Position numbers and translations under genes: made by a program. Below, piece by piece: positions 46,079 through 54,600 of a stretch of 64,000 bases of DNA (the stretch's first letter is position 1; every line of letters begins with the position of its first letter). Where the stretch lies: contig NZ_CP078079.1 in NCBI RefSeq assembly GCF_020809045.1, forward strand, positions 1,922,001-1,986,000. Reading direction: 5' to 3'. Source of the DNA: Pseudarthrobacter sp. L1SW (GTDB lineage Bacteria; Actinomycetota; Actinomycetes; Actinomycetales; Micrococcaceae). The notes under the pieces were generated by a model. That model was not told the origin of the DNA and did not search any database. It worked only from the letters and a program-made list of their open reading frames with translations.

Positions 46079-46806
46079 CGGGTGCCCGGTTCCGTGGTGT
46101 GGAGGCCGTCCATGCACAGGGCGCGGTATATCGCGACAGCTTCCGCAGGGGCGCCGTCGAACGCGGTTCTCCCTTGGTCAATGACCAGCACGCGGTCCAT
46201 TTCGAGGGCCAGGTCAAGGTCGTGCGTGGACATGATGATCTGCTGGTCCAGTCCCGCCAGGGTCCTGCGAAGGAGTTCACGGTTGCGGAGGTCCAGGAGG
46301 GTGGAGGGTTCATCAAGTACCAGGACGTTGGGGTTCACGGCCAGGACGGCGGCGAGCGCCATCAGTTGCCGCTCGCCGCCGGAGAGTTCGTAGATGCTTT
46401 GGTCGGCCAGGTGCAGCAGCCCCATCCGTTCAAGGGCCGCTTCAGCCTGGTTGCGCCGCACGGTGGCGTTCTTAGCCGAGCGGCGGAGCGAAAGCTCCAC
46501 GTCCTCCCGGCCGGTGGGCATCACCAACTGGGAGAGGGGATCGGTGAAGACAAAGCCCACGTTCCGCCTGACGTTCCGGACGGCACGTACTGTGTCGTCG
46601 CCGTCGACCGCCACCCGGCCATCCGTTGGCTGGACCAGGCCGTTGACCAGCCGCAGCAGCGTGGACTTACCGGAGCCGTTGGCCCCGATGACGCCCACGC
46701 GGCGTTCCGTGAGTTTAAGGTTAACGGCGTCGAGAAGGACTTTCGGCTCGCGGGAGTGGTCCGTTTCGACGGCGACTGTTACCTGGTCAAAGGTGACGGA
46801 GGGCAT
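46075..46806 (-). CDS. bioM: Biotin ECF transporter ATPase BioM
   Basis: A 243-residue ABC ATPase: Walker A GANGSGKST (about 40-48), Q-loop VGFVFTDPLSQL, signature ELSGGERQLMALAAVL, Walker B VLVLDEPSTLLD and STHDLDLALE. It energises BioY-BioN biotin uptake. Located 12 bp after bioY and coupled to bioN. Confidence 0.9.
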   Translation of the reverse strand: MPSVTFDQVTVAVETDHSREPKVLLDAVNLKLTERRVGVIGANGSGKSTLLRLVNGLVQPTDGRVAVDGDDTVRAVRNVRRNVGFVFTDPLSQLVMPTGREDVELSLRRSAKNATVRRNQAEAALERMGLLHLADQSIYELSGGERQLMALAAVLAVNPNVLVLDEPSTLLDLRNRELLRRTLAGLDQQIIMSTHDLDLALEMDRVLVIDQGRTAFDGAPAEAVAIYRALCMDGLHTTEPGTR

Positions 46807-46818
46807 GGCCGGCTGGTC

Positions 46819-47502
46819 CTAGGCTGTGGTGGTCTGGGAATTGGCGGCCTGGGTAGTGATGGTTGGTGCCGCGCCGCGGCGGACGCGGCGGACGCGGCGG
46901 ACCAGGATGTCCGGGAAGGCGCGATGGAGGGCCACGGCGATGACGGCGGCGAGGACGTTCTTGATGATGTCCCCGGGATAGAAGACCAGGTCACTCACGA
47001 ACGCCTGCACCAAGGTTGCCTTTGTGTTGAGGGCTATGCCGGCGACACCGAGCGAGTGCACCACCAGCACGCTGGTGGCCATGGCGGCAAGGAAAAGCCA
47101 GAGGGCACGGACCTTGGTGGTGCGGCGGATTACTGCGATCGCAAGCAAACCCACCACCAGGGCGGCGATGGGGAAAGCGATGATATAGCCGGCGGAGGGA
47201 CCGGCGAGGATGCCCAGCCCGCTGCGGCCCTGGCTGAAGATCGGAAGGCCTGCGAGGCCCAGCAGGGTATACAGGCCGACGGCGGCGAAGCCCCTTCCGG
47301 GGCCCAGGACCAGGCCGGTGAGCATCACCGCGAGGGTCTGGAAGGTGATGGGGACGCCGAAGCCGTTTACGGCCAGGCCGGGAACCAGGGCAGCGCTGGC
47401 CACAAGGGCTGCGAAGACGGCGATCAGGCCCAAGTCGGTGGCGTTCCAGCGGCGGCGCTGGGCTTTAGGGGTGGTGTTGACGGCGGTTTTGGTGTTGCTC
47501 AT
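46819..47502 (-). CDS. bioY: Biotin-specific S component BioY
   Basis: A 227-residue membrane protein with six helices and the BioY signature blocks: VPITFQTLAVMLTGLVLGPGRGFAAV, AGLPIFSQGRSGLGILAGPSAGYI and FYPGDIIKNVLAAVIAVAL. It captures biotin with high affinity. ATG at 47502 with AGGA seven bases upstream is preferred to 47526. First gene of bioY-bioM-bioN. Confidence 0.95.
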   Translation of the reverse strand: MSNTKTAVNTTPKAQRRRWNATDLGLIAVFAALVASAALVPGLAVNGFGVPITFQTLAVMLTGLVLGPGRGFAAVGLYTLLGLAGLPIFSQGRSGLGILAGPSAGYIIAFPIAALVVGLLAIAVIRRTTKVRALWLFLAAMATSVLVVHSLGVAGIALNTKATLVQAFVSDLVFYPGDIIKNVLAAVIAVALHRAFPDILVRRVRRVRRGAAPTITTQAANSQTTTA

Positions 47503-47811
47503 GGCGGTCCTGTCGGGGTTGTACAAGCGGCATCTGGTGTAATCCCGACGTTACCGGGGCGCGGTGATGCCTATTTTGTAGGGGGCCTACTAAAGCAGGC
47601 CCCGGCCGATGAGGGCTGGGCACAACTGGCCCACGGATTACACCACGCAATGGCTCTGTTGGTTCCCGGGTAGCCTCGGGGGCTTCCTTGGGGTGTGCAC
47701 GGTCGAGCACGCGGACACCCGTGCCGTGCAGCTCCACCAGGATGGCTTCCTGGGGAGAACTGTTCGGCGCGCTGGGGCCTGAACCTGGTGCAGCTGTGAT
47801 CGCTTGCGGTT
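47503..47811. promoter_or_regulatory. bioY upstream region, about 300 bp without a clear gene
   Basis: It holds the bioY promoter (leftward). Two possible regulatory repeats are present: GTAA-N8-TTAC at 47539-47554 and a 7-bp inverted repeat GGGGCCT/AGGCCCC at 47582-47603. On the minus strand an open frame downstream of the phytase stop runs through VELHGTGVRVLDR, but it has no convincing start or recognised homologue. Confidence 0.3.
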
Positions 47812-50595
47812 CTATTGCAGCTGGAGCACCAGCTTTGGCGGGGTCGTAGTCTCCCTGGAACCGAAGTCGGCCCCGTCGCTGCTGGTGGCGTTCATGCCAA
47901 GCGACAGGAGGCCGCCGAGCTCTCCCTGCAGGGCTGACGCAGTCAGTGTCACTTCATAATTGGTGTTCGCCGTGACTGGTCCGAGGCTGCCCAGGATGCT
48001 GCTGCCCAGGGCCGGCCTTGTGCCGTACGTGAGGACGGTCTCGGCCCATGTGTCGTCCGTGACGAACCTGACGTTCTGTGTTCCCACTGAGCCGCTGGTC
48101 GTAGCCCGCAGTTGGAGCTTCGCGCTGACGATCGTTTTGCCTGCGAAAGCGGAAAGATCGAACTTCAGGTAGGCGTTCTCGACTGGACTGTTGTCCACGG
48201 CGAGCTTCACCGCCGTTCCGTAGTTCGTCGTCGTCGCCCCGCTGGAAACATAGGTATCCGCTATGGCCGTCAACGTCACCGTCTCCGAGGGCGTGGTGGC
48301 TGCGGCTGTAGTGAAAGTCCACGTCTTGGCCACGACTGTGTTGCCGGCGGAATCTTTCGCTCCGCTGACCTTGGCGGTGTACTGCGTGGCAGGTTTGAGA
48401 TTGTCCGTGGGATCCAATGTGGCGGTGTTGTTGCTGAGGGTGACCGTCGCGCCCACAGGAGTCGTTGACGTCCCCTCGGACAGAGTGAAGGTCGTGTTGT
48501 TGACCGTCGTGAGATCCATGGCTTCCGAAAACGTAGCCGTGACATTTCCGGTGACCGCTGCATCTGATGCGTTCTCTACCGGCGTCACTGAGGTCACCGT
48601 GGGTGCGGTGGTATCCGCGGGTGGCGGGGTCCCCGTGCCCGATCCAAGCTGGAGCACCAGCTTTGGTGGGGTCGTGGTCTCCCTGGAGCCGAAGTCGGCC
48701 CCGTCGTTGCTGGTGGTGTTGATGCCCAGGGACAGGATGCCGCCCAGCTCGCCCTGCAGAGCTGACGCAGTCAATGTCACTTCATAATTGGTGTTCGCCG
48801 CGACCGGTCCAAGACTGCCCAGCACACTGCTGCCCAGAGCTGGTCTGGAGCCGTAGGTGAGGCCGCTCTCCGTCCACGTGTCGTCCGTAACCAGCCTGAC
48901 GTTCTGCGTACCCGTTGAGCCACTGGTCGTCGCCCGCAACTGGAGCTTCGCGCTGACGACCGTCTTTCCGGCGAGTGCCGACAGGTCAAACTTCAGGTAG
49001 GCGTTCTCCACCGGGCTGTTGTCCACGGCGAGCTTGGGCGCCGTCCCGTAGTTCGTGGTCAGCGCCCCGCTGGAAACATAGGCGTCCGCTGCTGCCGTCA
49101 AGGTCTCCGTTTGGGGCGCCGAGGTGTCGATCAGCCAAGTCCGCTCCGCAGGAGTTGGGTCCGCATTGCCGGCTGCGTCGGTCGCCCGAACCGCGAAGAC
49201 GTGCGAGCCAACCGCGAGATCAGCATATCTCTTGGGTGACGTACATCCTTCGAAGGCGCCCCCATCCAAGGCACACTCGAACGTGCCAGGCTCCGTCGCA
49301 GTGAAGGTGAACTCAGGTGAAGTGCTGGCACTGGTCCCTGATGGACCACCTGTAATCGACGTATCAGGCGGTGTGGTATCCGGTCCGGGGTTGCCTCCTC
49401 CGCCGCCCTCTGCTCCTATCTGCCGCGGGTCAAAAGTGGTGTCCACAAGCAGCCGGGGGCTGAACGCGTCGGCAATCTGCTGCCAGGAGACGAGCTTGTG
49501 GTTTTGGTTGCCACTGTTGCCGTTGCCCGCATCAGTATTGTTGTGGTCCTGGCTTGTGAAGAGCCCAGCGGGATAGGAAGGTCCGAGCGGGAAATTGGTG
49601 ACATCAATCCCGTCCTGCCCATTGACACCGTCGACGCCGCCTCCGGTGGCGATCTTGAAGGAGCCGACGAAGGCGTTGTCACCGCGGTTGTAGACGACGA
49701 AGTTGGATCCACCCTGGCTCGATACAATCAAATAACCGGTCCCCTGCCGGCCATAATAAATGGCGGAGTTCTTGACGTTCTCCACTATCCGCCCACCGGT
49801 TGCCACAGTACGGTCCACAAGTGACCGGGTTGAACCGTCCCCCGGCTCAGCTCCGTATCGCCACAAACCGACTTTCTCCTCTGACACATACAGACGTTGC
49901 AGCTCATCATCGGCCGAAATGCCCTCGGAGCTGTCGCCGTTGTCGAAAGAACGTACGGCAGTCCCGCGGACCGCTCCATTGGAACCGTCCAACTCGAACT
50001 GGGTAATCACATTCGTATTGAAGTCATGAACAAAGGCGTAATACTTCCCCGAGACGGGGGAGTGATACATTCCGAAGCCGCGAGGCCTGCCCGGCGTGCT
50101 GATGCGCCCCACCTCTGTCAGGGACCGGTCAGCGACGTTCACCTTGTAGAACCGGACGCCGGTCGACTCCACGTTCCTCTCCGTCACGCCGACGAGGGCG
50201 ATGCGCTCACTGCCCAGCGGAAAGTTGTACCGGAGATCGACGTTGTTCATACTGCCGTGCAGGTAGAAATGTAACTGGCGCCCCGACAGGTCGTAGACCC
50301 CCACACCTCCGGTACTTAGCTTGTCGGTACCGATCACCACGCTTTGCGACGGATCCGTGGGGTGTATCCAGATCGCGGTGTCGTCTGCCGCGTCACTGGA
50401 ACTCGGAACCGGTGTTGTCTCTGCCGAGGGAGTCACCAGGACGTCCGCCGCATGCGCCCGCGGGGCGGTGAGTACGCTGAGGCCTGCGAGGGCTGCAGCC
50501 AAAACCGCGACAAGCAGGAGCCGGAGCAGCGTGGGGGCGTGGCGCAAGTATCCGCCTATGTCCCGGGAACGTCGAACAGCAGCCGTGTGAGCCAT
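47812..50595 (-). CDS. Secreted beta-propeller phytase with two DNRLRE modules
   Basis: A 927-residue secreted protein. A signal peptide is at about 1-50 (ending APRAHAA). Then a beta-propeller phytase (about 50-395) with DDTAIWIHPTDPSQS, GGVGVYDLSGRQL, ERNVESTGVRFYKV and DNGDSSEGISADDELQRLYVSEE, the Ca-dependent phytate-hydrolysing fold. A Pro/Ser-rich Ig-like segment follows, then DNRLRE module 1 (about 500-650), an SbsA-like Ig domain (VTATFSEAMDLTTV), and DNRLRE module 2 to the end. The two modules are nearly identical. ATG at 50595 has AGGA six bases upstream. Likely role: phosphate release from phytate outside the cell, with the modules attaching to a polysaccharide. Confidence 0.88.
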   Translation of the reverse strand: MAHTAAVRRSRDIGGYLRHAPTLLRLLLVAVLAAALAGLSVLTAPRAHAADVLVTPSAETTPVPSSSDAADDTAIWIHPTDPSQSVVIGTDKLSTGGVGVYDLSGRQLHFYLHGSMNNVDLRYNFPLGSERIALVGVTERNVESTGVRFYKVNVADRSLTEVGRISTPGRPRGFGMYHSPVSGKYYAFVHDFNTNVITQFELDGSNGAVRGTAVRSFDNGDSSEGISADDELQRLYVSEEKVGLWRYGAEPGDGSTRSLVDRTVATGGRIVENVKNSAIYYGRQGTGYLIVSSQGGSNFVVYNRGDNAFVGSFKIATGGGVDGVNGQDGIDVTNFPLGPSYPAGLFTSQDHNNTDAGNGNSGNQNHKLVSWQQIADAFSPRLLVDTTFDPRQIGAEGGGGGNPGPDTTPPDTSITGGPSGTSASTSPEFTFTATEPGTFECALDGGAFEGCTSPKRYADLAVGSHVFAVRATDAAGNADPTPAERTWLIDTSAPQTETLTAAADAYVSSGALTTNYGTAPKLAVDNSPVENAYLKFDLSALAGKTVVSAKLQLRATTSGSTGTQNVRLVTDDTWTESGLTYGSRPALGSSVLGSLGPVAANTNYEVTLTASALQGELGGILSLGINTTSNDGADFGSRETTTPPKLVLQLGSGTGTPPPADTTAPTVTSVTPVENASDAAVTGNVTATFSEAMDLTTVNNTTFTLSEGTSTTPVGATVTLSNNTATLDPTDNLKPATQYTAKVSGAKDSAGNTVVAKTWTFTTAAATTPSETVTLTAIADTYVSSGATTTNYGTAVKLAVDNSPVENAYLKFDLSAFAGKTIVSAKLQLRATTSGSVGTQNVRFVTDDTWAETVLTYGTRPALGSSILGSLGPVTANTNYEVTLTASALQGELGGLLSLGMNATSSDGADFGSRETTTPPKLVLQLQ
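47820..49090. repeat. Direct repeat encoding the two DNRLRE modules
   Basis: About 47820-48245 and 48650-49085 are strongly similar at the DNA level (for example CTTCATAATTGGTGTTCGCC occurs in both). The pair encodes modules of about 145 residues. Such identity suggests recent duplication or gene conversion within the gene. Confidence 0.8.
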
Positions 50596-50958
50596 GGATT
50601 TCCTATCCGTTGGCCGGTGCGCTGCACAAGCGCACCGGACGTCTGACACAGACGCCCCACACCCCAGCAGCATTCGGCGTCGTAGAGGAATCCTAGCTGT
50701 GGTCAAACCCGCCCAGAATAAGGCCGGATACCCGAACATCGGCTGGAACTACCTAATTTCTGCCGCCGATGCGTCCATTCCCTCATCGGGTTTAGGTTAT
50801 TCACCGGCTCCCAAAACTCGGGTATAGGGGATTGATTGCCCGCGTATTTCTCCAGGTTTACGCTGTGAGATAGCTCGCATTTAGCCGTCGTTGTTTCTGG
50901 GTCGACGTTGGTTCAGGCAGCCGGGTACATCACAGTCCTAAGAGAAATAGCGACGAAC
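50596..50958. other. Divergent intergenic region between phytase and GH16 genes
   Basis: About 360 bp with lower GC than its surroundings. It must hold both promoters. TATAGG at 50822-50827 is a weak -10 candidate for the rightward gene. No gene, tRNA or strong repeat was recognised. Confidence 0.4.
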
Positions 50959-52227
50959 ATGAAAGCTACGAGCCTCCTGGCTTTGCCAACTCAGCAGAAA
51001 CGGCGCGGCATGATGCTTCGGCGTAAATGCGCAGCGGGTGCATCGTCCATTCTGCTTTTGTTCGGAATTCTTGCGCCAACAACCGCAAATGCCGCAGCGA
51101 CGACCTCTTTAGTCATGGACGCTTACGTGCAAGCCGACAAGGCGACTTCGAACTTTGGAACCAGTGTCCGCTTGTCTACAGAAGGCCGTGCGTATATCTG
51201 GCGGAACTCGCTCCTGCGGTTCTCCGTGCAGGTGCCCGCCGGCGAACATGTTGTATCAGCCAAGCTTCGTGCGTATTCCGAGGCCTCCACGACTTCCACT
51301 GAGTTCGTTGATGTCTACACCACATCGGGCGGCTGGACCGAGAGGGGCGTCACGTGGAATAACGCACCGGCCCGCGGCACGTGGCTCGGGAAGGCCGGCG
51401 GTTTCGCGAGTGGTTCCTGGGTTGAATGGGATGTGACGAAGGGCGTCAATCCCAAAGGCGGCGAGCAAAACTTCAAGCTGGAAAGCAATGCCCGGAAATG
51501 GATTGGGTTCAAGTCAAGGGAATCGTCGAACTCGGCCCTGCGTCCAAGGCTTGTGGTGACGACCGCGCCTGACACGGTGACCTCCACCGAGGCGGCCGTA
51601 ATACATGGGTGGGGCGCACGTGTGGCCGGGGACGAGTTCAATTATTCCGGCGCGCCCGATGCCACGAAGTGGAATGTCTATAACAGCGCGGGTCACGCGG
51701 GCAACGGTTACCGGAGCCCGCAGCAGGTCACCGTGGACGGTTCCAAAATGGTCATCACAGGAACTCCCGATGGCACGACCGCCGGAATGGGCGCGAAGTT
51801 CGCAAACCAGAAGTACGGGCGGTGGGAAGTACGCGCGGCCGGGTCCGGTGATAACGAATACCACTTGGTTTCCATCCTGTGGCCCGACAGCGAGAATTGG
51901 CCGTGTGATGGCGAGATTGACTACGCGGAGACCATTGGCGACTGGAACGTCATCAACTTCTTCCACCACTATGGATGTTCAAACCTGCAAACGCAGGCGT
52001 CCAGGCCTCTGGACGTAACCCAGTTTCACAACTACGCGGTTGACTGGTCGTCGCGCGGGATCGTCGGCTATATCGATGGAATCAAGTGGTTTGAAGACAC
52101 CGACCCTACGCATCAGCCTCCGGGTCCGATGCACCAGACATTACAGCTGGACTGGTTCCCTGACAGCAGTGCCGACGGAGCCGCGGAAATGCGTGTTGAT
52201 TGGGTCCGCGTGTACGCGGCGGGGTGA
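50959..52227 (+). CDS. Secreted GH16-family glycosidase with N-terminal DNRLRE module
   Basis: A 422-residue secreted enzyme. The N-terminus has a basic stretch (MMLRRK) and a hydrophobic core ending PTTANAA, a signal peptide. DNRLRE/CBM-like module about 50-205 (MDAYVQADKATSNFGTS; VTWNNAPARGTW). GH16 beta-jelly-roll about 220-422 with the catalytic motif E319-I-D321-Y-A-E324. The substrate may be a beta-glucan or other polysaccharide; not determinable. ATG at 50959 is given; ATG at 51010 would fit the signal peptide too. Base composition is less GC-rich than neighbours, suggesting acquisition. Confidence 0.87.
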   Translation: MKATSLLALPTQQKRRGMMLRRKCAAGASSILLLFGILAPTTANAAATTSLVMDAYVQADKATSNFGTSVRLSTEGRAYIWRNSLLRFSVQVPAGEHVVSAKLRAYSEASTTSTEFVDVYTTSGGWTERGVTWNNAPARGTWLGKAGGFASGSWVEWDVTKGVNPKGGEQNFKLESNARKWIGFKSRESSNSALRPRLVVTTAPDTVTSTEAAVIHGWGARVAGDEFNYSGAPDATKWNVYNSAGHAGNGYRSPQQVTVDGSKMVITGTPDGTTAGMGAKFANQKYGRWEVRAAGSGDNEYHLVSILWPDSENWPCDGEIDYAETIGDWNVINFFHHYGCSNLQTQASRPLDVTQFHNYAVDWSSRGIVGYIDGIKWFEDTDPTHQPPGPMHQTLQLDWFPDSSADGAAEMRVDWVRVYAAG

Positions 52228-52316
52228 TATCCAAACGCGGGCAACGCTGTCCTGGTCCGGGTATTCCCAGTCCGTGAGACCCGTCTCGAAGTAGCGTTCC
52301 TCAGCGCGTTCAACGG

Positions 52317-52413
52317 TAGACTTGGGTGGGCCGTTCTCCGGCCATTGCCGCCCACGCCCACCACAGACGCACTGGGCGGCGGCTTATCCCTGCTGTGAAA
52401 GGCTTTACCTGCT
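52317..52413 (+). promoter_or_regulatory. Promoter and hairpin leader of the ABC-F gene
   Basis: TAGACT at 52317-52322 fits a -10 box, giving a leader of about 85 bases. Within it GCCGCCCA (52347-52354) pairs with TGGGCGGC (52373-52380), ending about 14 bases before the GTGAAAGG ribosome site. Confidence 0.4.
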
Positions 52414-54012
52414 TTGATTACTGTCCAGGACCTTGAACTGCGTGCCGGCGCCCGGCTGCTGATGGACCAGGTGAGCTTCCGCATCGACAAGGGAGACAAG
52501 ATCGGGCTGGTGGGCCGGAACGGCGCCGGGAAGACTACGCTCACCCGGGTGCTCGCGGGAGAAGGGCTCCCGGCCGCCGGCAAGGTCACCCGCACCGGCG
52601 AAATTGGCTACCTTCCGCAGGACCCGCGCACGCCGGACATGGAACAGCTCGCGAGGGACCGGATCCTGTCCGTCCGGGGCCTGGACATCGCCCTCGGCAA
52701 GCTCCGCGTGGCGCACGAGGAGATGGCCAGCGAGGATGCTGCCGTCCAGCGCAAGGCAATGAACCGCTACGACCGGCTCGAGTCCGAGTTCCTGGCCGCC
52801 GGCGGTTACGCCGCTGAGGCTGAGGCCGCGGCGATCTGCTCCAACCTCGCCCTCCCGGACCGGCTGCTGAACCAGCCGCTCAAAACGCTCTCCGGCGGAC
52901 AGCGGCGGCGCGTGGAGCTGGCGCGCATCCTGTACTCAGATGCCGAGACCATGCTCCTCGACGAGCCCACCAACCACCTCGATGCCGACTCCATCGCATG
53001 GCTCCGTGACTTCCTGAGAAACCACCAGGGCGGGCTGATAGTCATTAGCCACGACACGGAACTCCTTGAAGCCACCGTTAATAAGGTGTTCCTGCTGGAC
53101 GCCAACCGCGCGCAGATCGACTTCTACAACATGGACTGGAAGCGCTACCTCACACAGCGCGAAACCGATGAACGTGCCCGCAAGCGCGAACGCGCCAACG
53201 CCGAGAAGAAGGCCCAGGTCCTGTTTGACCAGGCCAATAAGATGCGGGCGAAGGCAACCAAGGCCGTTGCGGCACAAAACATGGCCAAGCGCGCCGAGCG
53301 CCTGCTGAGCGGCCTGGAGGCTGTCCGCGAGCAGGACCGGGTGGCGGCGCTGCGCTTCCCGGATCCGTCGCCGTGCGGCCGCACCCCGCTTACCGCCGAG
53401 GGCCTGAGCAAGTCCTACGGTTCGCTGGAGATCTTCACTGATGTAGACCTGGCCATCGACCGCGGGTCCAAGGTGGTCATCCTCGGACTCAACGGTGCCG
53501 GCAAAACCACCCTTCTTAGGATGCTTGCGGGCGTGGACAAGCCCGACACCGGGGACGTTATAGCCGGGCACGGCCTGAAGGTGGGCTACTACGCCCAGGA
53601 ACACGAGACCCTCGACGTGGACCGCACCGTCCTGGAAAACATGCGCTCCGCCGCTCCCGACATGAAGGACGCAGAAGTCCGGGGCATCCTGGGCTCGTTC
53701 CTGTTCTCCGGCGACGACGTCGACAAGCCCGCCGGCGTCCTCTCCGGCGGCGAAAAGACCCGCCTCGCCCTGGCCACCATCGTGGCCTCAAGCGCCAACG
53801 TGCTCCTCCTCGACGAGCCCACCAACAACCTCGACCCCGCCAGCCGGGCCGAAATCCTGGGCGCCCTCAAGAACTACAGCGGCGCCGTCGTCCTGGTCAG
53901 CCACGACGAAGGGGCAGTCGAGGCCCTCAACCCCGAGCGCGTTGTCCTGCTGCCCGACGGCGTCGAGGACCACTGGAACGAAGACTACCTGGACCTGATC
54001 ACGCTCGCTTAG
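52414..54012 (+). CDS. ABC-F family ATPase
   Basis: A 532-residue cytosolic ABC-F protein with two ATPase domains and no membrane segment. Domain 1 has GRNGAGKTT (about 36-44), LSGGQRRRVELARIL and LLDEPTNHLDADS; the linker (about 240-300) is charged and helical (ERANAEKKAQVLFDQANKMRA); domain 2 has GLNGAGKTT, LSGGEKTRLALATI and LLDEPTNNLDPAS. Family members bind the ribosomal E site and aid translation, some giving antibiotic resistance. This one looks like the housekeeping actinobacterial type, but resistance cannot be excluded. Start TTG. Confidence 0.92.
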   Translation: MITVQDLELRAGARLLMDQVSFRIDKGDKIGLVGRNGAGKTTLTRVLAGEGLPAAGKVTRTGEIGYLPQDPRTPDMEQLARDRILSVRGLDIALGKLRVAHEEMASEDAAVQRKAMNRYDRLESEFLAAGGYAAEAEAAAICSNLALPDRLLNQPLKTLSGGQRRRVELARILYSDAETMLLDEPTNHLDADSIAWLRDFLRNHQGGLIVISHDTELLEATVNKVFLLDANRAQIDFYNMDWKRYLTQRETDERARKRERANAEKKAQVLFDQANKMRAKATKAVAAQNMAKRAERLLSGLEAVREQDRVAALRFPDPSPCGRTPLTAEGLSKSYGSLEIFTDVDLAIDRGSKVVILGLNGAGKTTLLRMLAGVDKPDTGDVIAGHGLKVGYYAQEHETLDVDRTVLENMRSAAPDMKDAEVRGILGSFLFSGDDVDKPAGVLSGGEKTRLALATIVASSANVLLLDEPTNNLDPASRAEILGALKNYSGAVVLVSHDEGAVEALNPERVVLLPDGVEDHWNEDYLDLITLA

Positions 54013-54065
54013 TTCGCCTCCGGCCGCCCGGTGGTTACGTCCGCACCACCGGCCGCGTAATTTGC

Positions 54066-54114
54066 CGCTTGCTGGCTCGTCCCTCGCCTCTGACGCAAGC
54101 TACACAAATCATCC
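54066..54114. repeat. Inverted repeat copy 1 (partner at 54480-54527)
   Basis: This stretch (core GCTGGCTCGTCCCTCGCC, then GACGCAAGC and CAAATCA) reappears with a few changes as the reverse complement at 54480-54527. The two copies flank the YbaK remnant and look like an interspersed repeat pair. Confidence 0.65.
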
Positions 54115-54153
54115 GGCCGCTGGCACTTAGCGGTCCGGTCACCTTTGGACGCG

Positions 54154-54400
54154 CTACCGGACCGCCAGTTCGCTGGCGTCGGTGATTCTTCGCAATTCTT
54201 CATAGGTGATGCTGAACATCGAGTGGTGGTCTCCCGCTCCCGCCCAGAGGAGTTGGTGCTCCTGGAGGCTCACGTCCAGGAGGGCCCGGATCTTGGCCGG
54301 GTGGCCCACCGGCGCCACACCGCCTACCGGTTGGCCGGTGTGATGCAGGACGAAGTCCGGGGAGGCGCGGCGGATCCTGCCTGTTTCTAACCCCCGGGAC
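54154..54400 (-). pseudogene. Truncated YbaK/EbsC-type aminoacyl-tRNA deacylase
   Basis: The C-terminal 75 or so residues of a YbaK/Prx-type editing protein are clear: RRASPDFVLHHTGQPVGGVAP, GHPAKIRALLDVSL, LLWAGAGDHHSMFSITYEEL and RITDASELAV. The N-terminal half of about 80 residues is missing; upstream codons in the same frame run into the repeat copy at 54480-54527. It is therefore a remnant without a credible start. Intact relatives are about 150-165 aa and deacylate mischarged tRNAs. Confidence 0.75.
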
Positions 54401-54479
54401 CGAACGCCGGGCCAACTATGAGCACCAGGCCCGCCGTCGTGGATTGCACGTTGGCCGGGGGCACCAGCGCAGCAGCGTG

Positions 54480-54527
54480 GGTGATTTATATAGCGTGCGT
54501 CAAAGGCGAGGAACGAGCCAGCACGCG
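54480..54527. repeat. Inverted repeat copy 2 (partner at 54066-54114)
   Basis: Reverse-complement counterpart of 54066-54114; core GGCGAGGAACGAGCCAGC. It replaces the missing 5' part of the YbaK remnant. The surroundings 54401-54600 hold no gene I can support. Confidence 0.65.
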
Positions 54528-54600
54528 GGAAATCACCCACGGTGTGAAGCGAACGCATCCATGGACGCAGACGCAATCGACGGCGCGAAACGGAAGACGC

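Noticed and set aside
46099..47673. 524-codon plus-strand open frame over bioM and bioY
   Set aside because: Gly/Asp/His-rich translation typical of the antisense strand of membrane proteins.
47465..47737. Minus-strand open frame with VELHGTGVRVLDR upstream of bioY
   Set aside because: No start with a ribosome site, no recognised homologue, and it overlaps the bioY promoter and 5' end.
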